A stretch of 64,000 bases of DNA, from assembly GCA_003635315.1 (NCBI GenBank), contig PYJD01000034.1, forward strand, positions 62,001 through 126,000, read 5' to 3'. How positions within the stretch are numbered: position 1 is the first letter of the stretch; every line of letters starts with the position of its first letter. The stretch comes from Candidatus Poribacteria bacterium. GTDB taxonomy: Bacteria; Poribacteria; WGA-4E; WGA-3G. A program made the position numbers and the translations under genes. The notes under the pieces are model-generated. The model was not told where the DNA came from. It worked only from the letters and a program-made list of their open reading frames with translations, and ran no database searches. Shown here piece by piece: positions 29,368 to 38,471 of this stretch.

Positions 29368-30996
29368 ATGCAATCACCCCACGGTTCAGCGTTCCGTCCA
29401 TCTATAATGGGCAAAAATGGTATGGTGGCATCAGGACATGTACTTGCATCACAAGCAGGTATACAAACGATGATGGCAGGTGGTAATGCTGTTGATGCAG
29501 CAATCGCAACTGCTGCTGCAATCGGGGTTGTTGAACCTGCTGGATCTGGTCCAGGTGGGGATGGTTTTATTCTCATCTATTGGGCAGAAACAGGCGAAGT
29601 CGCAGCTGTCAATGCAACAGGACCTGCTCCCGGTGCAGCGACTCGTGAAACCTACCTTAAGAACGGTGGTATACCTATGAAAGGTATACGAAGTGTTTCT
29701 GTTCCTGGCATTGTTGATGGGTGGCTCCTTGCACATGAAAAGTATGGTACAATCAAAATGGAAGAAGTTTTTGCCCCTGCAATCTCACTTTGTGAAGAAG
29801 GATTTCCTGTCAGTCATAGACTCGCAGGTGGACTACGGGGTGAAAACGAACGATTCGCTGCTGAACCAGACAGTCGAGAAATCTTCACAAAGAATGGTGA
29901 ACCGATACCATCTGGTGAACTCATTTCAAATCCTAATCTTGGTAAGACCTTTCACAAAATTGCCAAATATGGTAGAGATATATTCTACGAAGGTAACATC
30001 GCGAAAACTATTGGTGAATTTAGTCATGCTCATGATGGACTCCTAACAGCAGATGATCTGGCAAGTTTTCACGCACATTGGGATGACCCAATACAGATAA
30101 ACTACCGTGGTTATGACGTTTATGAGATGCCACCCAATTCAAGTGGACATATCCTATTGCAAGAATTGAACGTAGTCGAACTGTTTGACTTACAAGCATT
30201 GGGGTGTAATTCAGTCGAAAGTGTACATTTGATGGTCGAGGCAAAAAAACTTGCTTTTGCCGATCGAGAAAAATACATGGCTGACCCCAATTGGATAGAT
30301 GTTCCAATAGAGGGTTTGCTATCTAAATCATACGCCGTGGAACAAGCTGGACGGATTGATTTGGAAAAAGCATCAGTAGACGTTCCCGCTGGATTGCCTG
30401 AATCACACGAAGATACAACATGCTTCTGTGCTGCGGATAGTGCTGGAAATCTTGTTTGCATTCTACAGAGTATTCAATCAGGTTTCGGTTCCGGTTTAGT
30501 GGCTGGAGATACAGGCATCTTACTAAATAACAGGATGACCTATTGGCATCTTGAGGAGGACCATCCAAACTGTTTGATCCCAGGGAAACGTGTACGCCAT
30601 ACGATGAATCCAGTCATTGTGACAAAAGACGGCAAACCTGTACTAACGTGTGGAACACCTGGTGCAGATACACAGGTTCAGACAAATCTACAGTTAGTCA
30701 CCCATATCCTTGATTTTGGAATGACACCACAAGAAGCTGTTTCAGCACCAAGATGGCGAAGTCTACAGAACCCAATGGAATCAACAATACCCCACACCTG
30801 CTCAAATCACCTTCAGTTAGAAACCCGTTTTCCCACTGATGTTCGAGAACAATTAGCAGAAAGAGGACATGAAATACAACCCGTTGGAGATTGGGGTGGT
30901 CCAGGAAGTGCACAAGCCATCATGGTACATCCTGAGTCTGGGGCACTAATCGGTGGCTCAGACCCAAGAACTGACGGTTACGCAGTCAGTTTCTAA
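29368..30996 (+). CDS. Gamma-glutamyltransferase family protein
   Basis: 542-residue Ntn-hydrolase that should cleave itself into two subunits before the catalytic threonine, T350 in E-D-T-T-C-F-C. Seen: GHVLASQAGIQTMMAGGNAVDAAIA at the start, VEPAGSGPGGDGF (substrate loop), GTPGADTQVQTNLQL, and a C-terminal GSAQAIMVHP with DPRTDGYA. No signal peptide, unlike periplasmic E. coli Ggt, so it may be cytoplasmic. Co-directional with the preceding oxidoreductase (15-bp gap). It could act on gamma-glutamyl compounds or be a related acylase. Confidence 0.9.
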   Translation: MQSPHGSAFRPSIMGKNGMVASGHVLASQAGIQTMMAGGNAVDAAIATAAAIGVVEPAGSGPGGDGFILIYWAETGEVAAVNATGPAPGAATRETYLKNGGIPMKGIRSVSVPGIVDGWLLAHEKYGTIKMEEVFAPAISLCEEGFPVSHRLAGGLRGENERFAAEPDSREIFTKNGEPIPSGELISNPNLGKTFHKIAKYGRDIFYEGNIAKTIGEFSHAHDGLLTADDLASFHAHWDDPIQINYRGYDVYEMPPNSSGHILLQELNVVELFDLQALGCNSVESVHLMVEAKKLAFADREKYMADPNWIDVPIEGLLSKSYAVEQAGRIDLEKASVDVPAGLPESHEDTTCFCAADSAGNLVCILQSIQSGFGSGLVAGDTGILLNNRMTYWHLEEDHPNCLIPGKRVRHTMNPVIVTKDGKPVLTCGTPGADTQVQTNLQLVTHILDFGMTPQEAVSAPRWRSLQNPMESTIPHTCSNHLQLETRFPTDVREQLAERGHEIQPVGDWGGPGSAQAIMVHPESGALIGGSDPRTDGYAVSF

Positions 30997-31138
30997 TAAT
31001 AGTGGAATCCGAATCTATGTTTAGATTCTGTGGTAGGAACCCGCATCACCCACTTGTAAAGGTTAGGTAATCCAACCCATACAGCGCGTGCAATAGTTAT
31101 GTGATTTACTATAAACAACTACTCATTAGGAGATAATT

Positions 31139-31990
31139 ATGCTTACCAATACTATAAAAAGGTTATTACATATAGTTCTTGTGATAACCCTTAGTCTTAC
31201 TTCACATATAATTTGGAGTGCTGATGTAGTACTTTTTGAAGAAGACTTTGATGACGTAGAACTTAAAGACAGTATAGCTGAAGGGGTTAAAGGGACTAAC
31301 GTTTGGTCCGACACAGGACCTGATGGATGGGAAATTACAAACGAAAATCCCAAAGACCTTGGTATGCCTGAATGGCGAACATTTGCAATTGTTAAGCTTG
31401 AATGGTGGGTACAAACAGCAGAAGATCAAGAACGGAGTCAGTTCACTTCTAAGGAGAAAAATGGTAAAGGGGTTGGTAATGGTGTTGTTTCAGACCCTGA
31501 TGAATGGGATGATTGGACGCAAAACGGCGACCCTGATTCTATAAGCGATTGGAACGGACACATTATTACCCCACCCATTAATATCCAAGGAGCTGGGGCA
31601 AATTCATTGGTCTTATCTTTAGATTCGAGTTGGCGTCCCTATGATAATCAAACCGCAGAAATCACCGTTAGTTTTGATGGGAATAAGGAAGAACGAATCC
31701 TTTTATTCGCAAGTTCTGGTGAACAAACTCTTGTTACCATTCCTACTCTAAACAAATCAGAAGTAGTCGTAAACGATTTAGAACAAACAAATGAATCGTT
31801 AGAAATTCCTATTGACAATCCTGATGGTGCGGATGAAATAGTAATTAGCTTTGGTCTTCTTACTGCCAAAAATGATTGGTGGTGGGCATTTGATAATGTC
31901 AAACTTGTGAGTACTGCCTTTGTTGCGACTGATGTACAATTAAAAGACAAATTAACCGTAAAATGGGCAGAATTAAAATCGATAAAATAA
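31139..31990 (+). CDS. Secreted protein, paralogue 1 of 3
   Basis: 283 residues. A signal peptide (1-28, LLHIVLVITLSLTSHIIW) leads into a beta-rich body with VLFEEDFDDVELKDS at the mature start, GWEITNENPKDLGMPEW and D-P-D-E-W-D-D-W; near the end N-D-W-W-W-A-F-D-N. It looks like a LamG/concanavalin-type sandwich with acidic, possibly Ca-binding loops. The last residues, KDKLTVKWAELKSIK, match a motif shared with four other secreted proteins of this window. RBS AGGAG at 31129-31133. No precise family was recognised. Confidence 0.7.
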   Translation: MLTNTIKRLLHIVLVITLSLTSHIIWSADVVLFEEDFDDVELKDSIAEGVKGTNVWSDTGPDGWEITNENPKDLGMPEWRTFAIVKLEWWVQTAEDQERSQFTSKEKNGKGVGNGVVSDPDEWDDWTQNGDPDSISDWNGHIITPPINIQGAGANSLVLSLDSSWRPYDNQTAEITVSFDGNKEERILLFASSGEQTLVTIPTLNKSEVVVNDLEQTNESLEIPIDNPDGADEIVISFGLLTAKNDWWWAFDNVKLVSTAFVATDVQLKDKLTVKWAELKSIK

Positions 31991-32066
31991 TCTTATTCGT
32001 AATTTTGATTAATTAGGAAGAAGATACTTTCTATTCGAGAGACTTATTTACTGAAAACCTTAGGAG

Positions 32067-32915
32067 ATGAATATGAAAAAATGGATTATAAAATCCAGTA
32101 TAAACACTATACTTGCGATAGCTTTGTGTCTTACTCCCATTGCAATATACGGAGAGGATACAGTACTTTTTGAAGAAGATTTCGAAGGTGTAAAACTTGA
32201 AGATAGCATACAAGAACAAGTAAAGGGAGCTAAAGTATGGACAGGGACACCACCTGAAGGATGGGAAATTACAAACGAAAATCCTAAAGACCTTGGTATG
32301 CCTGAATGGAGAACTTGGGCAATTGTTAAGCTTGAATGGTGGACACAAACTGCGGGAGACCAAGAACGAACTCAGTTTACTTCAAAACAGAAAGACGGTA
32401 AAGGCATAGGGAATGGAGCAGTTGCTGATCCTGATGAGTGGGATGATTGGGAAGTAAATGGTAAACCCGAAGCCAAAAGTGACTGGAATGGACACTTGCT
32501 CACGCCTCCTATAAATATCAAAGGCGCAGCCGCCGAATCTCTTGTGCTAAAATTCGACTCCAGTTGGCGTCCTGAAGATACGCAAACTGCAGAAATCACT
32601 GTAAGTTTCGACGGTGGTAAAGAGGAAAGAATCCTATTGTATGAAAGTTCAGGAGTGCAAACACTTGCTACAATTCCTACTCTAAACCAAAATGAGAAAA
32701 AGTTTAACGATTTAGAACAGGTGAACGAAACGTTAGAAATTCCCATCGACAATCCTGCGGATGCATCTGAGCTGGTTATTAGTTTTGGTGTTATTGATGC
32801 TAAAAATGATTGGTGGTGGGCAATAGATAACATTAGTCTTGTAAGTACTTCGTTTGATGTTGAACCGAAAGATAAATTGGCTGTGAAATGGGCAGAACTA
32901 AAATCTATAAAATAA
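32067..32915 (+). CDS. Secreted protein, paralogue 2 of 3
   Basis: 282 residues, closely similar to the gene at 31139 along its length: signal peptide, VLFEEDFEGVKLEDS, GWEITNENPKDLGMPEW, SDWNGHLLTPPINIKG, KNDWWWAIDN and C-terminal KDKLAVKWAELKSIK. Preceded by GGAGATGA. Separated from its neighbours by about 75 bp each. High similarity with silent differences points to recent tandem duplication with maintained function. The repeated tryptophans could form a carbohydrate-binding face; this is a guess. Confidence 0.7.
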   Translation: MNMKKWIIKSSINTILAIALCLTPIAIYGEDTVLFEEDFEGVKLEDSIQEQVKGAKVWTGTPPEGWEITNENPKDLGMPEWRTWAIVKLEWWTQTAGDQERTQFTSKQKDGKGIGNGAVADPDEWDDWEVNGKPEAKSDWNGHLLTPPINIKGAAAESLVLKFDSSWRPEDTQTAEITVSFDGGKEERILLYESSGVQTLATIPTLNQNEKKFNDLEQVNETLEIPIDNPADASELVISFGVIDAKNDWWWAIDNISLVSTSFDVEPKDKLAVKWAELKSIK

Positions 32916-32988
32916 TTCTATACTTTTAAATAAAGTTTAGTCTGCTACCATACTATTAATTTGGTTAAACCATCGGAGGATCAATCTG

Positions 32989-33828
32989 ATGAACAGTACT
33001 ATAAAACTTATTAAATATGCAATTATACTCACAACTCTCTTTATCAGTGGACAGACAATTTGGGCAGCAGACACTGTTCTTTTTGAGGAAGATTTTGAGC
33101 GTGTGAAACTTGGAAATAGTATAAAAGAAGGTGTTAAGGAAAATAAAGTCTGGTCTGGAACAGGACCGGATGGTTGGGAAATTAAAAACGAGAATCCTGA
33201 AGACCTTGGAATGCCTGAGTGGAGAACATGGGCAATTGTTAAACTTGCCTGGTGGACACAAACTGCTGAAGACCAAGAACGAAGCCAGTTTACCTCTAAA
33301 GCGAAAGATGGCAAAGGTATCGGGAATGGGGCAGTTGCCGATCCAGATGAATGGGATGATTGGGAAGGCAACGGAGATCCTGATGCTCTAAGTGATTGGA
33401 ATGGACACATGATTACTCCATCCATAAAAATCAAAGGTGCAGCAGCAAAATCACTTGTCTTATCATTAGATTCAAGTTGGCGTCCTTATGATAATCAAAC
33501 TGCTGAAATTACAGTGAGTTTTGACGGTGGTAAAGAAGAACAGATCCTTTTGTTCGCAAGTTCTGGTGAGCAAACGCTTGTTACTATTCCTACTCTTAGG
33601 AAAAATAGAGAAAAATTAAACGATTTAAAACAAGTTAACGAATCTTTAGAAATCCCTATAGACAATCCGGCGGATGCTGCTAAGATGGTTATTAGTTTCA
33701 GTCTAACTGATGCTAAAAATGATTGGTGGTGGGCAATAGATAACATCGAACTCGTAAGTACTGCTTTTAATGTTGAACCGAGAGATAAATTAGCGGTAAC
33801 ATGGGCAGAACTAAAATCCTTACAATAA
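32989..33828 (+). CDS. Secreted protein, paralogue 3 of 3
   Basis: 279 residues; third member of the tandem array, with signal peptide ending near AAD (about residue 28), VLFEEDFERVKLGNS, EDLGMPEWRTWAIVKL, NDWWWAIDN and the C-terminal tail RDKLAVTWAELKSLQ. RBS GGAGGA at 32974-32979. A strong hairpin terminator follows 57 bp downstream, ending the array. It is closest to copies 1 and 2 in different segments, so exchange between copies is possible. Confidence 0.7.
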   Translation: MNSTIKLIKYAIILTTLFISGQTIWAADTVLFEEDFERVKLGNSIKEGVKENKVWSGTGPDGWEIKNENPEDLGMPEWRTWAIVKLAWWTQTAEDQERSQFTSKAKDGKGIGNGAVADPDEWDDWEGNGDPDALSDWNGHMITPSIKIKGAAAKSLVLSLDSSWRPYDNQTAEITVSFDGGKEEQILLFASSGEQTLVTIPTLRKNREKLNDLKQVNESLEIPIDNPADAAKMVISFSLTDAKNDWWWAIDNIELVSTAFNVEPRDKLAVTWAELKSLQ

Positions 33829-33884
33829 TCTCTTTTACAGCTATGACCAACTTTAGTCTATCAACAATTTTGGTATGAATCGTT

Positions 33885-33927
33885 AAAGAGTGATCCATTT
33901 AAATAAATGAATCACTCTTTGTGTTTA
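33885..33927 (+). terminator. Rho-independent-like terminator
   Basis: Long hairpin AAAGAGTGAT (33885-33894) with ATCACTCTTT (33911-33920), continued inward by CATTTA/TAAATG with one C-A mismatch and an AA loop, followed by GTGTTTA. Ends the secreted-protein array. Confidence 0.75.
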
Positions 33928-33982
33928 TAGTGAACAATAAAGTAAATACTACATTTTCTATTGGCTTAACTTACGTTCGCGT

Positions 33983-34160
33983 CCCACACCTCTTTTGTAG
34001 GAGCGACCTCCTGGTCGCGATCGACAGGTTGCTCCTACAAGTACTGTGTCTAATTAAATCTAAAGTTTACTCCCACACCTCTTTTGTAGGAGCGACCTCC
34101 CGGTCGCGATCGACAGGTTGCTCCTACAAGTACTGTGTCTAATTAAATCTAAAGTTAACT
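33983..34160 (+). repeat. Two 89-bp direct repeats with internal hairpin
   Basis: Units 33983-34071 and 34072-34160 are nearly identical. Each carries an inverted pair TGTAGGAGCGACCT ... AGGTTGCTCCTACA with GGTCGCGATCGAC between, then AGTACTGTGTCTAATTAAAT. Non-coding; ends 24 bp before the epimerase start. Confidence 0.85.
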
Positions 34161-34183
34161 ATAATTGAATTTAGGAAATATGT

Positions 34184-35236
34184 ATGAAAATATTGGTTAC
34201 TGGTGGCACAGGTAGAATCGGCTCAAACCTTGTAAAAAAGCTAATCGAAAAGGGACATGAAATAAGAAGTTTTACATACCCAGAGGATAAAAACCGTGTT
34301 GGACGGTGGGATAATCATGACAGAGTTGAAACTGTTCTTGGGGATCTCCGAGAATATGAAGATGTAAAAAAGGCTGTTGAAGGTGTTGATGCGATCTATC
34401 ATATTGCTGCTGCCTTCGGTGGTCCATTTAATAACCGGGATTATTTAGCTATAAACGGTATGGGAACACTTAATATTTTAGAGTGTATCCGAGAATTCAA
34501 CCCAAATATTCACCGACTTGTATATGCTTGTACGGAAGCCATTTATTGGGAATTAACTGAGAAAGGCAGACTTTTTGACGAATTAGTCACTGAAGATATG
34601 GTCGCAAAATACCATAACATGCCTTATTTCCTTACAAAGTGGATAGGTGAAGAACTATGTATGAGTTATCATCACCAATACAATGTTCCTTGCACAGTCT
34701 TCAGATTTACGACCGTTGTCGAACCCAGTGAATTTCTAAATGAAGACGGATTGCCTAAACTGTTTGTCTTTAGTACTATCTACAATCGATATAAGAACTA
34801 TAAGGGTAATGATCCTGCTGAATTAGAAATAGCAAAAATTGTGAAGGATGCTTGGAATGGAGAGGAACAATTCATCCTAAAACGTAACCCTGACGGACGT
34901 CCATATAAGGAGCATTTCACAGATATACGAGATATCGTTCAAGGTTTGATTTTAGGTATAGAAAAAGATGACGCTGTTGGACAAGAGTTTACTCTTGGTG
35001 GAAACGGTATATTCAACCAAGAAGAGGTAATTCCATATCTATGTGACCGTTATCAGAAGGATTCTGTTGATATTAAACTTACAAACGCCAACTATTTTGA
35101 GTTCGATTTAACTAAAATCAAGACCATGTTAGGTTTTGAACCACAACATGATTTGTCAAGTATCCTTGATGCTGCTGAAGCGATACGGCGTGGTGAAGAT
35201 GTAGGTATTATTCCCACAGGTGTCCGTTGGGATTAA
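34184..35236 (+). CDS. NAD-dependent epimerase/dehydratase (extended SDR)
   Basis: 350 residues. Extended short-chain dehydrogenase: N-terminal VTGGTGRIGSNLV (G-x-x-G-x-x-G, residues 6-18), D-L-R-E at about 56, and an active-site region with YACTEAIYW and the Y-x-x-x-K equivalent Y-F-L-T-K (about 156). C-terminal substrate domain present. Acts on a nucleotide-sugar or related sugar, specificity unknown. Start ATG at 34184, weak SD. It follows the 89-bp repeats and is followed by a lipoprotein gene on the same strand after a gap of 79 bp. Confidence 0.88.
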   Translation: MKILVTGGTGRIGSNLVKKLIEKGHEIRSFTYPEDKNRVGRWDNHDRVETVLGDLREYEDVKKAVEGVDAIYHIAAAFGGPFNNRDYLAINGMGTLNILECIREFNPNIHRLVYACTEAIYWELTEKGRLFDELVTEDMVAKYHNMPYFLTKWIGEELCMSYHHQYNVPCTVFRFTTVVEPSEFLNEDGLPKLFVFSTIYNRYKNYKGNDPAELEIAKIVKDAWNGEEQFILKRNPDGRPYKEHFTDIRDIVQGLILGIEKDDAVGQEFTLGGNGIFNQEEVIPYLCDRYQKDSVDIKLTNANYFEFDLTKIKTMLGFEPQHDLSSILDAAEAIRRGEDVGIIPTGVRWD

Positions 35237-35315
35237 TACGGCAATTCACTTGAAAACCGATATAAAATTGGTTAAACTTAAAACATACTTACTTTTTAGT
35301 CTTAAGGAGACCATC

Positions 35316-36938
35316 ATGAAGAAAACACATTGGATGATATACCGAAATTGGTTGTTGTTTCTTGCTTTGGTGTTTTTGGTAGTTAGCTGCACTGCTGTAC
35401 CAACAATGAATACTAAGAATATATACATACCGTCAAGTTCTAAACATCTTGATAGGCATATTGATGCGGTTTTAAAAAGGGAAGGATTAAAACCTTCTAA
35501 ACAAACCAGTGATGCAGCATTTTTAAGACGGATACATTTAGATATGACGGGTGTTATTCCTACACCTGAACAAGTATCTGAATTCCTTGATGATAGTTCT
35601 CCGAACAAACGATCAAGAAAAATTGATGAACTTATTAAGAGTAAAGAATCTGTTGAGTATTGGACAGGTATCTGGATAAACTGGTTAATTGGCAGGCGTG
35701 ATGATGGTGATGATCGACGTGTTGGATTAGAAAGTTGGGTGAAAAAAGCTCTCAGAACAAACATGCCATACAATATGTTTGTCAAAGAACTCGTTGCTGC
35801 CGATGGGGAATTACGCGACAATGGTGCGGGTAATTATGTCCTGCGTTATGACCGTTCACCAGTCTTTTTGACTTCTCATACATCCAGATTGTTCCTTGGA
35901 CTTCCAATGCAATGTGCTGAATGCCACGATCATAAAACAGAAGCATGGCTACAGAAAGATTTTTATGGTGTTGCTGCCTTCTTCACGGGTATTCAAAGTG
36001 AACAAAAGGGGATGATTCAAGAAATTAACATGATGGGTGAGGAAGAGGAAATTGAGAACTTTCTCATTACCAATTCGCCAAAACAGAATCGAGAAATATA
36101 TGTCGATAGTATGAAGGAATCTGTTCCTCCGCGTTTCCTTGATGGCACAGAATATAAGGGTGAACTTACCAAAAAACGTCAAGCCTTAGCAGAATGGATG
36201 ACTGCAAAATCGAATCCTTACTTTAGTAAAGCCATCGTAAATCGGATATGGAAACACTTTATGGGACGCGGTTTTGTTGAACCTGTTGATGGCTTTGGTG
36301 AGGAGTATCCTGCCACGAATCCTGAACTTCTGACATGGTTAGCAGAGGATTTCGTTATTCACGGATACGACTTACAACATCTTATGCGGATTATCCTCCA
36401 TTCTAAAGCATACCAGAGAAGTTCTGAAACAAACGAGAGTAACAAGGACGACGAAATTTATTATTCACACGCCTATATGAAACCTTTGACAGCTGAGCAA
36501 TTCTTCTCCTCTATGCTCCAAGCCACTATTTTGGGTAGACTGGAAATGAGCAAAACTGCTATTCAACTCAAGAGAATGAAACGAAATTATCTAAATCAGT
36601 ATCTTTTCCTACTGGATAATGGCGAGATGGAAGAAATTGAAGCATTCAATGGAACTGTTCCGAAAGCACTAATGATGATTAACGGTTCTCTCGTCAATGA
36701 CAGTGCGAATTATAAAGCACGTGATAGTTTCATCCGATATGTCCTTGACAATTGGCGTGAAACAATTGACAGGGTTCAGTTTATCTATCTTACAGTACTT
36801 TCCCGTAAACCAACCAGTCAAGAACAGAATTTTTTCCAACGTTATTTAGAACGAAGTCTATACAGAAGTAAAGACTTAGCCTACGAAGACTTATATTGGG
36901 TTTTGCTGAATTCAGCAGAATTTGCTCACAACCATTAG
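35316..36938 (+). CDS. DUF1549/DUF1553 lipoprotein (PSD1 family)
   Basis: Start at 35316 is preferred over the upstream frame start because AAGGAGA lies at 35303-35309 and the protein then begins with a lipoprotein signal (MKKTHWMIYRNW..., lipobox V-V-S-C, Cys about 25). 540 residues. DUF1549 part: DAAFLRRIHLDMTGVIPTPE and the cytochrome-like C-A-E-C-H-D-H at about 190. DUF1553 part: RQALAEWMTAKSNPYFSKAIVNR, GFGEEYPATNPELL. Family members usually carry an extra N-terminal cytochrome domain, absent here. The partner DUF1501 gene is also absent. Common in planctomycetes and relatives; role unknown. Confidence 0.82.
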   Translation: MKKTHWMIYRNWLLFLALVFLVVSCTAVPTMNTKNIYIPSSSKHLDRHIDAVLKREGLKPSKQTSDAAFLRRIHLDMTGVIPTPEQVSEFLDDSSPNKRSRKIDELIKSKESVEYWTGIWINWLIGRRDDGDDRRVGLESWVKKALRTNMPYNMFVKELVAADGELRDNGAGNYVLRYDRSPVFLTSHTSRLFLGLPMQCAECHDHKTEAWLQKDFYGVAAFFTGIQSEQKGMIQEINMMGEEEEIENFLITNSPKQNREIYVDSMKESVPPRFLDGTEYKGELTKKRQALAEWMTAKSNPYFSKAIVNRIWKHFMGRGFVEPVDGFGEEYPATNPELLTWLAEDFVIHGYDLQHLMRIILHSKAYQRSSETNESNKDDEIYYSHAYMKPLTAEQFFSSMLQATILGRLEMSKTAIQLKRMKRNYLNQYLFLLDNGEMEEIEAFNGTVPKALMMINGSLVNDSANYKARDSFIRYVLDNWRETIDRVQFIYLTVLSRKPTSQEQNFFQRYLERSLYRSKDLAYEDLYWVLLNSAEFAHNH

Positions 36939-36993
36939 AACTGTTAGGTAGTTCACTTTATTATGTGAACACTTTTGAAAAGGAGCATTGTCA

Positions 36994-37713
36994 ATGAAGA
37001 ACTTTGGATTAGTTATCCTCTTAGTATGTTTAACTTTCGGTATTGCTACAGGGGTATTGTCGCAAATCTATTTTGAGGATAATTTTGATAACGCAAATAA
37101 ATCAAAAGATAAATGGGTCCCCTTATGGGGTGAATGGGAATTCAAAGATAAAGAATACCACCAACTCTCAAATGATTCCAATTGTATGAGGGTTGTAGCA
37201 GATGACTTCTGGGATGAGGAGTGGAACGATTATACCTATGAAGTTAAAGGCAATAAAATAGGTGGTGCAGAAGGTTTCCTCATCATGTTCCGGTGCCAAG
37301 GTCCTATGGAACCTCGTGGAAAGGCACTTAAAGAACATCCACCGCGTATGCAAAAACAGGCACGGTTAGAATACTGGTGGAATCTTGGTGGTTGGGGAAA
37401 CAGCCGTTCACAGGTGGAAGCATGGGGTGGTGGAAAAGCAGGTGCACATAGCAATCACACTATTGCTACAGGTGATTGGTATGACATTAAAATTGTTATT
37501 ACCCCCACCAGTTACACACTGTTTCTGAATGATGAACAGGTCGCTGAGGTTGATGATGCTACCAAAAATGGTGTCGGTAGAATCGGGGTTGCGACATGGG
37601 CAACTACTGCAAGATACGAGGATGTATTAGTGTATGGACCTGACGGTCCGTTACCAGTTAATCCAAAAGGCAAAGTCTCAACTACATGGGGACTTCTAAA
37701 AGCTGGTAGGTAG
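36994..37713 (+). CDS. Secreted DUF1080/LamG-like protein
   Basis: Start at 36994 (MKNFGLVIL) is chosen; AAAAGGAG at 36978-36985 fits. 239 residues with a cleavable signal peptide (about 1-25). The body is a concanavalin-like sandwich of the 3-keto-disaccharide hydrolase (DUF1080) type: YFEDNFDN, W-G-E-W-E-F-K-D, GGAEGFLIMFRCQ, then GDWYDIKIVI and a terminal VLVYGPDG strand. It ends KGKVSTTWGLLKAGR, another example of the shared C-terminal motif. A hairpin terminator follows. Enzymatic residues cannot be confirmed. Confidence 0.75.
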   Translation: MKNFGLVILLVCLTFGIATGVLSQIYFEDNFDNANKSKDKWVPLWGEWEFKDKEYHQLSNDSNCMRVVADDFWDEEWNDYTYEVKGNKIGGAEGFLIMFRCQGPMEPRGKALKEHPPRMQKQARLEYWWNLGGWGNSRSQVEAWGGGKAGAHSNHTIATGDWYDIKIVITPTSYTLFLNDEQVAEVDDATKNGVGRIGVATWATTARYEDVLVYGPDGPLPVNPKGKVSTTWGLLKAGR

Positions 37714-37736
37714 AGTGTTAGGAATTTATTAAATTC

Positions 37737-37775
37737 AGGGTAGAGTCATCTTAGGTGATTCTACCCTATTTCTGT
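37737..37775 (+). terminator. Rho-independent-like terminator
   Basis: Stem AGGGTAGAGTCA (37737-37748) with TGATTCTACCCT (37756-37767), one G-T pair, loop TCTTAGG, followed by ATTTCTGTT. Ends transcription of the DUF1080-like gene. Confidence 0.75.
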
Positions 37776-37974
37776 TACTTATACCAATTCTATTTATTTT
37801 TGTCATTCTTTCGTAGGATCAAATCAAGAAATCAGCGGTATGAATGCGGGTATGGCATTCACCGTTAACCTGTGGAGAGGTGTGCTTTTGCACCTTCAGG
37901 TAAACTATGATGCAGATATGATTGATTTAGAGAATGATTGGTATACATTAATTTACTTTGGATATGGGATTGAT

Positions 37975-38465
37975 TTACAAGAATATGTTTTCTGTAGTTC
38001 GAAATTTGAGAGAATCTTCTATCTCAATCTCGGTAATAACCTTTCTTACATCAGACACATTTAAAATATCTAACTGCCAAAGTGCTCTAAGAATTTCACT
38101 TAGATTAGTGGTGCGAATCTCATACGCCTTGCAGTGGTGTGCTACCCGTCTTTCATTACTTGCAAAAAGTGCTTCGAGTCGCTTACATATTGCCATAGAT
38201 TCACGTTCACCTGAACCCAACGTATCCGGCAGAGAAACCATAAAACTATCATCAACTGTGATTGGATGATGTATTTGAATCTGTCCTTGTGCCCACATTT
38301 CTGCAATTGCTTTGGCAAAAGGAAATCCCTTTGAGACACCTATGTTAATTTCATCTTCTACAGCAGCGGAAATGTTGAGTATATCTTGATCAAAACTGAA
38401 AACAATAATGGTAAACGATGTATTTTGGAGAAAATTGAAAGGATATCAGTATCAACAAAAACCAA
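37975..38465 (-). pseudogene. PIN-domain toxin (DUF3368-like), frameshifted
   Basis: Reading from TTG at 38465 gives LVFVDTDILSIFSKIHRL, the start of a PIN ribonuclease with the first catalytic Asp in VDTD. After LLFSV (about 38390) the frame must shift by one base to continue as DQDILNISAAVEDEI, G-E-R-E-S-M-A-I-C and LFASNERRVAHHC, then to the stop at 37975. So one short indel destroys the gene. The antitoxin relic immediately upstream is also broken. PIN toxins of this type cut RNA; this copy should be inactive unless the indel is a sequencing error. Confidence 0.78.
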
Positions 38466-38471
38466 GGTTTA

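Noticed and set aside
28854-29576. 240-codon minus-strand frame across the oxidoreductase and gamma-glutamyltransferase genes
   Set aside because: Lies opposite two well-supported genes; composition is a proline/serine-rich shadow typical of the complementary frame.
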